From: Cryptomeria japonica
Lineage: Eukaryota; Streptophyta; Pinopsida; Cupressales; Cupressaceae
NCBI RefSeq assembly: GCF_030272615.1
Contig: NC_081414.1
Span: forward strand, 205,001 to 269,000
Direction of reading: 5' to 3'
DNA length: 64,000 nucleotides
Position numbers and translations under genes: made by a program. Positions within the stretch are counted from its first letter, which is position 1; every line of letters starts with the position of its first letter. The notes beneath the pieces were generated by a model. That model did no database searches, was not told the origin of the DNA, and saw only the letters and a list, made by a program, of their open reading frames with translations. This document shows positions 24,501-35,349 of this stretch, one piece after another.

Positions 24501-24639
24501 GTGAAACTTGTAAATTTGACAATTTGAAGTTTGAGTTTGCAATTTTTGTTGTATTTCAATGAATGATATCTTGACTTGACTTACAAACATAGAATTCATA
24601 TTGTATTTTTGTCCCAAAGGACACATAAAGTGTATGATC

Positions 24640-25340
24640 AAGAAGCTTTAAAGAAAGCCCACGTTTTCACGGGTTTTGAACAATTGAAAACACATCATTT
24701 AGTCTATCCTAAGGAGATTGGCTTCATTATTAGTTCTTAGCCCACACTTGGTACCCTATCAGTGCACATAGCCTTGTCACCCCCTAATGGGTGCCTGTGT
24801 TTTTGCCTTTGCGAGACCTAGTGGAGTCCCATTACGAGCCTAGCAATAAGGTCTCAAAAGGGGAGTTTGTACATACACTCAAGAGGGACATATGGTGAGT
24901 GTCTTAAGGAGAGATTCTTCCCCCTCCATGCACTAAGAATTTAATAATGTTCGAAGGTAAACTGGGTAGCTCCTAATTTTAATTGGAACTAGTAAGGGAT
25001 ATGTTCGGCGCGTCGGGGTATAAACTCAATTAAGAGGTCTCCCAGCCTTGAAACCAAGGTTTGATATACTCGAGGGTACGGAGGAGAGATATTCCTGAGC
25101 ACTGTCATTGACTTGATTTTCATCAAATCACATTTATTTTATAGTGGGTTGGAGTACTTGGTGTTAGTCGTTCCCACTTGGGTCATTCCCCTCTCACCGA
25201 CCTTAATGGCTTTGGCCTTATAGGCTCCTCGGGAGGGCAGGCCCGCTAAAGATATGCACTATTGAAAAGAAAATATGAGTCTAGCTTTCTGATCACCTAA
25301 CAAAGGTGAGAGCATACTCTCCTATCATCAAAAACACATA
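24640..25340 (-). other. Conserved leader block shared by elements B and C
   Basis: Shared words with 30780-31420 include CTTGTCACCCCCTA, AGATTCTTCCCC, a GGTCATTCCCCTCTCA stretch followed by a CCTTAATGGC stretch, and GGTGAGAGCATA. The block is non-coding and sits between two 21-bp arrays in both elements. Its conservation relative to the flanks suggests a function in the leader RNA. Confidence 0.65.
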
Positions 25341-25611
25341 AGACATGTTTGTTCATTTTCATTGTAATTAGTCTATGTGCCTAATTTATCAAAAATAAGT
25401 GCAAAATTTTGTGGCTGCAAACAAAGTTAGTAGTTTATATTGCAATCTTTGACGGTGAAATGGTTTATGACTGGTATTTCACAGCGAAATAAGTACCTGC
25501 AAAACCAACAAACTGCAACTTAGGTTCGAGAAAATGATAGTCCAGAAGCAGAAATAAGAAATGCAGAATACAACATTAAAAAAATTAATGAAAAATTGAA
25601 AACGATATCAA
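25341..25611 (-). other. Leader spacer, element B
   Basis: Ordinary AT-rich leader sequence between the conserved block and the PBS-proximal array. No gene or repeat is recognised. Confidence 0.4.
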
Positions 25612-25812
25612 ATTGACCAAGAACGCCATCAAATATGCCAAGAACGCTATCAAATTAACCCAAAACGCTATTCTGAACACCAAAAACGTTGCAGAATTGA
25701 CCAAAAATGCTATTAAACCGACCGAGAACGTTGTCAAATATACCAAAAATGCTACAAGACATACCAAAAATGCTAAGGTATAGACTAAAAATGCTAAAGT
25801 ATGGAAAAACAT
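25612..25812 (-). repeat. 21-bp tandem array near the PBS, element B (array B3)
   Basis: About nine units of 21 bp on the plus strand, such as aacgctatcaaattaaccca and aatgctattaaaccgaccga (each plus one base). The core is AA(C/T)G(C/T)T, as in array B1. Confidence 0.88.
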
Positions 25813-25986
25813 AAAAACGGAGTTGAGAAATCTCCCATAAATGCCATTTGAGGTGTCGGGACACTACAATAGAGACCAAGAATGTGATTCAGGAGCCTGA
25901 GAGAGCTAATCTGCACACTGAAAGAGCTAATCAACCTGTCAATGAGATTTCCTGCAAGCAAACTTGTTAAAGATCAAAGGGGAGAG

Positions 25987-26004
25987 GCCCCACGGTGGGC
26001 ACCA
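25987..26004 (-). other. Primer-binding site, element B
   Basis: Minus strand TGGTGCCCACCGTGGGGC, five bases inside the LTR end. It starts with TGG as needed to pair with a tRNA 3' CCA end. The same site, with one difference, occurs next to the LTR of element C. Confidence 0.8.
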
Positions 26005-26009
26005 ATTAA

Positions 26010-27065
26010 TGTGATGCTAAAAATGTGGTAAATAGAAAAGGCATACACATATAATGAGACAACATAAATGGAATTATGAAGCAAATTGAAAGCTAAACAA
26101 AATCAAACCATAAGCTCCTTTGAGATGTCCCATTTTCTTCTATTCTTGAGGACCTTGAAGGTGTTGGATTGTTTGGCTCTCAGCCGAGCAATGACCTCCA
26201 AAGTGGCAACTCAAGAGTTGAGTGGCTACTTCATGATTGATTATGCAAATGATATGAAATGCATGATCTAAGAAACTAGATTAGCATGCTATGATTAATC
26301 CAAAATGCTAATTACTAGATGATTTAAATAAAAATATCTATAATAATGATGCTAAAACTATGAATTCAAGGGATCCTCATTGCTCCAAAATGAGGGGTAT
26401 TTATAGGAATTCCAAGGTCAAAGCTGAGGTGGCAAGAATCAATGATCCAAATTTGATCTGAAGATATCAAGGGTCGAGATTGAGGAAGTTGGAGAAAAGG
26501 TTGGAAGAAGGGACACTTGTCATCTCTATGGTGACAATTGTCAAGGAGCCTTTCTCATGAGAGGGCAAGTGTCCAAGGGAGGAGACATGTGGAAAAAGTG
26601 CCATGTGTCTCAAGGGGAGAATATCCAACCCATAAGAGGTTAGGATAAAAGAGGCTAGGATGTGTAAGGGGATAGGGTTAGCTAGACCCTGGGATTAGAT
26701 AGAATGGGTTAGGTTAGGAGATGATTAGGTTAGGTGGTTAAAAGTTAGGAGCCATGTGCTCATTTGAATTTAGAAATTCAAATATTTAAAAATGGTAATT
26801 AATCTCAACAAACTTGAGTTTGTTAATTTTAATTAGGGATAAGAAGAATTGATTTTAAATGGGGGCATGATTAATTATTTTGGATTAATTAATCAAAAGG
26901 GGATATGAAATGAACTATATAAATAAATCGTGCAGATTTATTTACTAGTAGATGAATAAGGGAATTAATCAAATTTGCTTGTGAATTCGATTAATTGGGA
27001 AGGGAGATTAATTAAATAATTGCGTATTTAATTAATTATCTTCAGACCATTTTTATGTGTATACA
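26010..27065 (-). repeat. 5' LTR of element B
   Basis: Read on the minus strand it starts TGTATACACATAAAAATG and ends GCATCACA, 1,056 bases, directly before the PBS. The first 250 bases contain several AATTAATTAAAT palindromic modules. No matching 3' LTR of the same sequence was found in the window. Confidence 0.8.
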
Positions 27066-27079
27066 GGTCCTGATTGCGT

Positions 27080-27425
27080 TACGATGCTTGATTTCAATAT
27101 ATTTCTGGATTTCGATATGATTCTCAATTGATTTAATGATCTTTGATATGATACTTATGTGATTGATATGAAACATAATTTTTTTATGGGTCATTGATTG
27201 CGATATGATACTGAACTTCGATATGCTGCTTGATTTTGATATGGGACTCTGGTTGATTGACATGGTACTTGATTTTTGGTATGAGTCCTAATATGATGTT
27301 GTTGATTGATTATCAATATGATGCTTGGTTTTGATATGGGTCTTGTTTTGGTTTGCGATATGAGCCTGATTGATTGAGTCTCGATATGATGCTTGGTTTT
27401 GATATGGGTCTTGTTGTTGATTTGA
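27080..27425 (-). repeat. Irregular GATATGATGCTTGATTTT-type repeats
   Basis: Words such as cgatatgatgcttg and ttgatatgggtcttg recur about every 18-30 bases. The period is not strict. No gene is supported. Confidence 0.6.
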
Positions 27426-27739
27426 TGGATGGGCCATGCGTTCATGCTTTGATTTTCAATTTTGTTCTTGATTTTTATTTTTTTTTTGGAGTTTTTTGGA
27501 TTAGAAGAAAGATGTATTTGGTTGCCCCAATGTATAGCAAGACAAGGAATATTATGAATGGATGACTAAACCATTGAGGTGGAAATGGATAGGAGAAAGA
27601 CGAAAGTAGCTTATGAGGAGACATGCCAAGAAATTTTTGAAATTATGTTTTTGTCCTTAGTTTTGATCAAGCTCAAGGATGGAAAAGGGATATGGATGGA
27701 GATAGGATATGGATAGGAGAAACAAGATCATAGATAGTG
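27426..27739. other. Unassigned leader-like DNA
   Basis: Sequence between two repeat blocks of element C. Nothing recognisable is seen. Confidence 0.3.
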
Positions 27740-27980
27740 ATATATGATGGAATAAATGAATAGATAGGATAAGGGATATTGACTAGAGGGTATGGATAAG
27801 GTGAAGCAAGATACTAGATGATGGAAGAAATGAATAGATAGGATAGATGGTATGGATAAAGTGAAGCAAGATACTGGATGATGGAAGCAATAAATAGATA
27901 GGATAGATGGTATGGATAAAGTGAAGCAAGATCGTAGATAGGACAGATGATATGGATAAAGTGAAGCAAGATCAAAAAAA
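27740..27980 (-). repeat. Tandem repeats of about 60 bp
   Basis: Three to four imperfect copies of a unit containing ggatagatggtatggata and gtgaagcaagat. On the minus strand they create repeated short peptides of the CFTLSIPSILSI type, which are not taken as a gene. Confidence 0.8.
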
Positions 27981-29200
27981 GGTAATGGATATTGAAGGAA
28001 GGATAATGGGAGATATGGAAAGGAAGAATAGAGTGGATGAACTTTGCCCCCAAGCATAGAGGTTTCCATTTTCAAAGAGGTGATATGTAAGATTGTCACA
28101 GTATTTAGCACCACTTGAATAAGTGTTCTTGAACTTTTCAAAGATAGAGACCCAACCCATACTTAGAACCTCCAGAAAAATTCAACCGAACATATCTAGC
28201 GACTACAAAGCATACTCAAAAGGGAAGAAGAATCCCAAATTGGATCAAGGTATTTAGTCTTTGACTACCCATGTGTGTGCAAGTGGGTTCATTTAAGCTC
28301 GTATGATCATTGTAATCTTCATAATCCAACATGGCTAGCTACATGAGTTACCCTGACTTCAAAAGTATCCTAGATAGAGCCTCGCTGCGAGCGAGTGTCC
28401 ATAGCCCCGACAAGGTTATCGTTGTAATATCACAAATATTGCTCCATTTCCAGACATGTGTCCATAGCCCTGATGGAGTTATTTGCATGTTCCCATAGCC
28501 AAGCATTTTGATATTGTATTTCATTGCATTTTTCTTTTCTTGATATTTAATTTCTTGCTCATGCTTTTGATCTTTTGATATTGTCTTTTTGTTCTTTATT
28601 TTTCTTGCATTGGCTTGTAAGTGATGAAACTTATATGGGTCTGATAATTACAGTGGATTGAAGTAAGATTTTAGATTTTTCACTAGCCATGTCTTCGACT
28701 AAGAGATCACAATGATTTAGAGAAATTGATTAAGTGTATGAGATATAGTAATCAAAAGATGTCGATACCAAGATACGACAAGTGGTTCTTTTCTGGATTG
28801 AGTGTGTATCCCAACCAAAAGAAAATGTTAAAGAGGAACAACCTTGGATTCTGAAGTATTTCATGAATAGATATCTAGGACAAGGACTGAACATGAGATT
28901 CGAGCACGGGCAAGAATGTGACAAAATGACACCAATGCCTATTTCACAGATGAAGGATTTATGCAAAGGATTGAATGAAAGGGATGGAAGAATGGAAAAG
29001 AGGTGTTGGATAATAGATAGGATGTTTGAAGATTTGTGCAAGGATAGATGGAAATGTATTAAAGATGAGCATCGGTACATAACTTGAGAGGTGATGAAGT
29101 GATGGAGGAAAATTAAATTTTGGGACATAAGGACCCAAAATAGATAAAGGAAATGATGGAAGAATAGTTTAGGAAAGATGTTTAGATAGATGGTTGAAAG
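27981..29200. other. Unassigned leader-like DNA, element C
   Basis: Short open frames on both strands (for example 28782-29087 plus and 28730-29128 minus) overlap each other and carry no recognised motif. No gene is supported. Confidence 0.35.
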
Positions 29201-29239
29201 AAGTTCAAAGATGGTGCCTTTGTTGATCTTTCTTATGGA

Positions 29240-29430
29240 TCATTTGAGGTGATGGATTGGTAGATGGAGGGAGGTAAGGACCCAAGATGGATGGAAGGGA
29301 TGGAGAGTTTGACTTTGGAATGAAAGGGCCTAAAATGGATTTGGAGGATGAAGAGTTTGACTTTGGAATGAAATGACCTAAAATAGATTTGGATGATGAA
29401 AAGTTTGACTTTTGGATGAAAGGATTCATT
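29240..29430 (-). repeat. Tandem repeats of about 54 bp
   Basis: About three copies of a unit with gagtttgactttggaatgaa and cctaaaatggatttgga. Part of the leader of element C. Confidence 0.75.
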
Positions 29431-30260
29431 CATATTGATCTTGAATTGGAGTGGGATCATTTGAGTTTGTGTTTTTCTCTTGATTTTGAATTAGATTAGT
29501 AAAGGAGATGGAAGGGATATAATGCTCTTTCTTGGGAGGTGGATGTTGAATGGGAATTTGCTCTTGAGATGAAAGGGGATCATCATGGATGGAATACCAA
29601 AAGATTAGGGGATCATCATAAGATTCTTGACAGGTGGGATCTTGATCGAAGATGGGATCAGATTGGAAAGTCATGATATCTTGATCTTGATTTAGGGCAG
29701 GACTCATTTCCTTTGAAGAAGCTTCTTCTTTTCAAGTGACAAGGGATGGTCACATGAGTGATCACAGTTTCAGTTTGGATAGGTTGATGTTGTTGACTTG
29801 ATGGATAATTCATTTTGGCTACTCAAGCTTACTAAGTCGAATATAGGGTTTGTTTGATAGGCCCCTATGACAAATCACGTCAAATGATATGGATAAAGTC
29901 TCCCGATATGGAAACTTGATTTGACTAAATTGAACACCTAGCTAGGTATTGTTGTCGTTGAGATAGTTGGATGATAAACTCTTGATCACTTGGTTTGATA
30001 CTCCCCTAATCTTGTTTGATGAAAGTATTGCCTAAAGTTAGTTGAAATGTTGATAACCACCTCCAAAGGTGCTTTGTTGGATTTGGAAATTTTCTCTCAC
30101 TTATGATCCCTCCTTGTTTGCTACAATTTTTCCTATCTCCGTTGGATTTGTCAGAGGACCTAAAATGGTATCCAAAACTATTGATGAAATTTTCACAAGG
30201 TGACCGGTTTGTTCTCTATTTTTCACTAATTTTGATCATGCACTAGAACAGAGACTTGAT
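29431..30260. other. Unassigned leader-like DNA, element C
   Basis: No repeat with a clear period and no recognised protein. Confidence 0.3.
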
Positions 30261-30615
30261 GCGCTAAAGGATGCTCTCAAAGCGCTACATAATGTTCCAG
30301 ATGTGCTATGTTGCCTCTCAAATGTGCTATTTTATACTGTTTAATAACATAATTGTTGAATATGTTATGCGCTAATATGTCCCTCTGAGGCACTGATTTT
30401 TGGTATAAATGCACTATAATATGCGTCAAATGTGCTAGGTTGATGCTCCTATGCGCTATAGTGATGTTTACAAGCGCTATTTGCATTTTTACCATTATTG
30501 TATTGATCATGCACTAATGTGAATAATGAAAGTGCTAACTGTTGGTTGGAATGCGCTATCAGATGGTTGAGATGTGCTAAGATGTTGCTCCTATATGCTA
30601 ACTGTCCTGATAACT
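30261..30615 (-). repeat. 21-bp tandem array, leader of element C (array C2)
   Basis: About fifteen units of 21 bp, most starting G(C/T)GCTA or GCACTA/GCACTG on the plus strand, with otherwise unrelated tails. Two places have a longer spacer. The core resembles the GCTA core of arrays B1-B3. Confidence 0.9.
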
Positions 30616-30779
30616 TTGTTTTGATGTTTTCACTGTGACGTTGAGAAATAAATTTTGTGACTTGATGGATGATTTTCTGAAAAACGAATTGAAAACACAG
30701 TAGATAGAAGTGATAATAGCTTGTCTATGTTAAACAAATAGTGTATGTTCTTTTGAGGATGTTTTCATTGGTTTGGATT

Positions 30780-31420
30780 ACAAAAAAATAGATAAAGCAG
30801 ACTCTTTATTCAAGGGTCATTGATAATATCATAGCCCACTAGTCTCGATACTTCATTAGCTCAAACAACCTTGTCACCCCCTAGAGGCGCCCATTTTTTT
30901 ACCTTTTGCCAGAAATTAACCCAAAGCAAATTGCTTCACAATTGGGTAGTTATCTTGGGAGATATATGGTGAGTGATCTTGGGGGAAGATTCTTCCCCAC
31001 CCTTGCACTATGATATTGCCAATGTTTGGAAACTAAATTAGCTCAAAGCTTCTACTTCTATGGTTTTTAATCGGGCTTGCGTTTGATCTTTAGTGATAAA
31101 CTCCCTCGGGAGGCTTCCCAACCTTTAGAACAAAGGCTTTACGTATCTTTAAGATATTGGGGGAAGACTAATCTTTGAGCGAAACCGTTGGAGGGGATTT
31201 TCATTAGCCTCCACATTTGATTATAGTGGGTTGGAATGCTTGGCAATAAAGTTGTTTCCCACTTAGGTCATTCCCCTCTCAGCGGCCTTAATGGCGCCCT
31301 AAGGGTAACTTGAGAGGGCAAGCCTTCTAAAGGTGTTAATGCATGAAACTGAAAGAAAGCATGAAAGAGATGGTTTTGACTTTTTGATCACCTATTGAAG
31401 GTGAGAGCATATACCTATCA
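30780..31420 (-). other. Conserved leader block, element C
   Basis: Counterpart of 24640-25340 with the same ordered words, including the CTTGTCACCCCCTA, AGATTCTTCCCC and GGTCATTCCCCTCTCA stretches. Non-coding. Confidence 0.65.
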
Positions 31421-32105
31421 CCTCACAAATACAAAAGACAAGGATTCTTTTTAAACCTTCATTGCAAAATTGTCTAAGCCAGATGGAGATGTTGCTCCAA
31501 GAATACATGATGTTCTTTTTATCCGAATATAGCAATGTGTGAAGATAGCAAGATATTTTAACTTTAAATAAATCTTGGTCAACCAAAGTAAATTAGTTAA
31601 ATGAATAACAACGGTTATTGCAATCATGAAAGCTCTTTTTAAATTCCCAAATGAAAAATGAGGTTCATTTTAATCAACACCAAAAGAAAATGATGTTCAA
31701 TTTTAACCCTTTGAAGAAATGGGAATTTTGTTTTGTTCCTTTTAGAGCCCAAAGAAAGATGATCCTATCTTGCATAAAAGGAAAGATTTGATTTTGTTGT
31801 TCTTTTTAATTATGCAAGAAAGAAAGATGCAGTCTATTTTAGGCACCAAAAAGAAACGATGAAGTTCCTTTTAAGCATCCAAAAGAAAGGTGAAATTAAT
31901 TTTAAGCCTTTATAATAAGAGAAAAGTGAGTTCTTTTTACCAACTTATTCAAGAAAGTAAATAAAACTAATTAACTCCTCCTTTTCCTGCACTGAAAAAT
32001 GTTAGAATCTGCACAAAGTTAGTCAAAAATTAAATCTTGATGGTGGGTTTCACAAGCCTAAATTTTTTTACTCTGTTACAATTTTTTCTTCTCTGTTAGA
32101 GCCAC
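31421..32105 (-). other. Purine-rich leader spacer, element C
   Basis: Repeated aaagaaa/gatgaagttc words, with no strict period. No gene is seen. Confidence 0.4.
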
Positions 32106-32361
32106 GCGCTAAACTTCCGCATAGATGCGCTACAATATGGTGTAGAAGCGCTAAAAGAGAGCACCTACGTGCTACTCTGATGCCTAAATGCACTATATTG
32201 ATACTCCTATGCGCAAAAAAAGAAAAGAAGAACACACGCTAGAAAGAAAGTTAAATGTGCTAAGGAATGGTTTCTATGTGCTAAATAGTGCAATGAATGC
32301 GCTAAATTTTGCCACAAATGTGCTACAGAAAGTTTGAGATGCACTAAAAGAGTGTTCCAAT
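32106..32361 (-). repeat. 21-bp tandem array near the PBS, element C (array C1)
   Basis: About twelve units starting GCGCTA, GTGCTA or GCACTA on the plus strand, each 21 bp apart, interrupted once by an A-rich patch near 32215-32260. It sits about 55 bases inside the PBS. Confidence 0.9.
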
Positions 32362-32415
32362 GTGTTTGCAATCTTTAACCTGCACAAAAAAAATGATGTT
32401 ATTTTTGGGGATGTG

Positions 32416-32432
32416 CCCCACGGTGGGTGCCA
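32416..32432 (-). other. Primer-binding site, element C
   Basis: Minus strand TGGCACCCACCGTGGGG, four bases inside the LTR end. One base differs from that of element B over the shared length. Confidence 0.78.
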
Positions 32433-32436
32433 AAAA

Positions 32437-33877
32437 TGTACGCGGGAAAATGTGGTGACCAAAATGAATAAATCAAGATCAAAATATCCACATACCAATG
32501 AGACTCTTGGTGCAAGTATATAAACTAATGGAACTAGTTTGACTTCCCAAGGGGTGTCCCATTGTTCTCTATCTCATAGGATCCCTAAAGCCAATGTTTT
32601 TCTCTCAGATCATTGAGCAAGTGACTTAGGAATGGCAACTCCAAGAACAAGTGATATTTGATCTGTATGCCTGAATGCATTCTAAGATCTATATGATGTG
32701 TTAAAACTATGATGATTAAGTTAAGATGAAGATAGTGATATGATATAAGATTAACAAATTATCCTAACATGATATACTAACATGAATATTCTATGATATG
32801 GAAAATGCTTCTAAATGCTACAATGATGTTTTAACAAAGAGAGGTTTAAAATGTTTAGTAAATTAGGCTATAATGTAGATGCATAAAAAATTGGAGATAT
32901 GGATAATGAAGAATGAGAGCTCTATTTATAGGGAAAATATGGCAATGGATGGTTAAGATTGAATAATCTTAACAAGGGTTAGGATTGAAAGTTAATAAAT
33001 CCATGTTTATAATTTTCACCAATGAAATGGTGACAATTGTCAACAAGAGGTTGCTTGAGAGGAGATACAAGAGGAATTAAATGCTTGAGAAGACATGAAG
33101 GTTACCCTAGGAGGTAAGGGTTAAGGTTAGGTTAGGGTTATCCAATAGATAAAGCTTTTGCCCAAGGGGTAAACTCTTGTGCAAGGGTTAAATGGATAAC
33201 TATGGTCAAAGCCATAAGTGTTTGATGAGACCCTTGAGTCAAAAGGATGGTTAAGTTAGAAGAAAGTCTCTAACCAAAGGTCAAAGGTGAGTTAACCATA
33301 AATGGTTATGTAAGAGTCTTTAATGGTTTGGAAGACTTTAAAGGTTAACCATTTGAAGACACAAAGCCTTTAATGGTTATTGAAGACTTTGGAGGCTTTG
33401 AGAAGTGACTTCCCTTTTACTTAGGAATGTGACAATAATTAGGAGATGAATTAGGTTAAATTGGAAGTGCTTATAAGAATCTAGAAGGGGTTTAGGAGGC
33501 AAGTGGGAGATGTAGGAAAATGCAAGTGGATGAGGGAAAATGATTTTAATTAAAATATAATTACTTTATTTCAACCAAAAAAAGATGCAACTTGCATAAA
33601 TACAAGTGGGGGGATTTAATAAATAAATTAGATTTGTTTATTTGCAAGGATCAATTTAATTAAAAAGGGAGAAAGGGGAATTAATTAAATAAAGTGATTT
33701 ATTTAATTAAAGGCTAGAAAAGGTTTATGTGAATTTAATTAAATAAATTGAGTAATTTATTTAATCAAATAGATGAAAATGAAGAAATTAATTAAATAGG
33801 ATTTAATTAATAGGAGGAATGGTTAAAATAAATATTAAATATTTATTTAGGAAGGTGGTCAGATTTATACATCTACA
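32437..33877 (-). repeat. 5' LTR of element C
   Basis: Minus strand from TGTAGATGTATAAATCTG to GCGTACA, 1,441 bases, adjacent to the PBS. The first 350 bases hold repeated AATTAAATAAAT palindromic modules. Related in layout, but not in most of its sequence, to the LTR of element B. Confidence 0.75.
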
Positions 33878-34105
33878 GTAGACTCTAACAACATTTCTCA
33901 TTGAGGTTTTTCCCCACCGTGAGTTTTCCTCGTATGCACTTGTTTTATGGGTTGCCTTTTGTGTGTGTGTGTTGATTTGTTTAATATCTCAGTTCATGGT
34001 TATGTGATTAAAGTTATTGTTGCTTAAATCTTTAGAAGGCAATTTTTTTTATTGATTACCATTGATTCACCCCCCTCTCAGTGGTCCATTGTGTTCCATC
34101 AGCTC
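33878..34105 (+). repeat. 3' end of a copia-type LTR
   Basis: A TAGACTCTAACAACATTTC stretch, a GAGGTTTTTCCCC stretch and GATTCACCCCCCTCTCAG follow in the order also seen near the 3' end of the LTR at 15278-16817 on its sense strand. The 5' part of this LTR is missing. Confidence 0.5.
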
Positions 34106-34199
34106 TCTTATGTAAAATATTATGGTTCATTTTATGTATAGATTTTAGTTCTTAATTTATTACAATATTAAAATAGTCCAATTATTTTAAAATTAATAA

Positions 34200-35050
34200 A
34201 ATAAAACTAAATGAACCTTAAACAAATTATTGAGGCATTCTATAATGATTGTATTGAAATCAATATCAAACACTAATACTAAACCCAATTAAATGTCAAC
34301 TATAAAACTAACTTGTAAACCAAATTGAACCCTAACACTAAATCAAAACAAATTTTAAGTCTAACACTAAACCCAAGTGAAACCTAACCCTAAACCAAAG
34401 TGAATCCAAATCATAAATCAAATCAAAATTTAACTCTAAAACTAAACTAAACATTAGAAACCTAACCTTAATTTAAAATTCAACCCTAACCCTAAATAAA
34501 ATTCAACCTAACGTTAATTGTAAAAAAAATTGTATCCTAACCCTATAGGAAATTCAAACTCTAACCCAAAATAAAATTCGACCTAACCCTAATTGTAAAC
34601 AAAATTGTACCCTAACCCTAACCCTTATCAAATCAAATTTAACACTCTAGCACAAAACCAATTTGAATCTTAAACCTATACCAAATTGTATCCTAGTCCT
34701 AAAATTAAATCAAATGCAACAATAACCCTCACCATACTTAGCCAAATTATACCCTAAACTAAATTCAAACTTAACCTTGTACCAAATTTCCCTCAAACTC
34801 TAAATCAAATCAAACCTTAACTCTAAACAAATTTAGCTCTAACCCAACCATTAAATAAAATTGAATGTTGACTATAAACCTATTCAAACCTTAAGTTAAA
34901 TTGAATCATAAACCTATATCGAAGTCAACCCTAACCCTATGTTAAATTCAACCCAAATTTTTAAAAAAATTATAATCCTAATCCTAACACTAAACCAAAT
35001 TGTACCTTAACACTAAACTAAATTGAAGCCTAACCCTAAACAAAATGAAC
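34200..35050 (-). repeat. Degenerate telomere-like array, C-rich on plus strand
   Basis: Many imperfect CCCTAA/ACCCTAAAC words with longer variants such as CTAAACCAAATTGAA. It is the reverse complement in character of the G-rich arrays to the right. Too degenerate to be an active telomere. Confidence 0.85.
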
Positions 35051-35349
35051 ATAGAGGTAATTAATTTTTCTTTAAAAGGATATTTTTTTTTCATTGAGTA
35101 CACATTACTTAGTTATTCATTATATTATTCAATCAATGGTAATTGCTTTAAAAATAGATTATTACTAATTTTGTTGAACTTTAAAATTATACTTTCCAAT
35201 CAAATTGGGACATGCATAGAGATATCATCTTTAATTTTAGATAATTTGATAAAATATGATTTCAATTCAATTTAAAATTTTAAGTTTGATGGCTATCTTC
35301 ACTAACTTTCTATAAATGAAAATGTTTTTTCTTTAAAACAAAATAAATT
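35051..35349 (-). repeat. AT-rich spacer, inverted copy of the 47766-48035 spacer
   Basis: AGTTATTCATTATATTATT here matches the reverse complement of the spacer near 47920-47950. This shows that the left part of the array is inverted relative to the right part. Confidence 0.55.

Larger units (their letters stand above)
11791..27065 (-). mobile_element. Ty3/gypsy Tat-type LTR retrotransposon (element B), minus strand
   Basis: The minus-strand order is 5' LTR (26010-27065), PBS, a repeat-rich leader of about 3.5 kb, gag, protease, G-patch, RT, RNase H, second RNase H and integrase. A 3' non-coding region extends to about 11791. From the gag start at 22486 down to 16838 the coding sequence stays in one frame and is interrupted only by stop codons. 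The RT and integrase have lost key residues. A separate LTR is inserted at 15278-16817. The 3' LTR is not firmly identified; the piece at 10546-11312 is the candidate. Confidence 0.85.
27066..33877 (-). mobile_element. Partial LTR retrotransposon (element C): 5' LTR, PBS and leader only
   Basis: Minus-strand LTR 32437-33877, PBS 32416-32432, then about 5.3 kb of leader-like DNA rich in tandem repeats, ending against the LTR of element B. It shares the 21-bp arrays and the conserved leader block with element B. No gag or pol protein is recognisable. It is either a large non-coding derivative or a copy split by the insertion of element B. Confidence 0.7.

Noticed and set aside
23270-25812. CRISPR-like array
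   Set aside because: Units of 21 bp have no constant repeat plus unique spacer pattern, the sequence is eukaryotic, and no cas genes are present.
26010-33877. The LTRs at 26010-27065 and 32437-33877 as the two ends of one element
   Set aside because: Both have a PBS on the same side, and their sequences differ along most of their length, so each is the 5' LTR of a different element.
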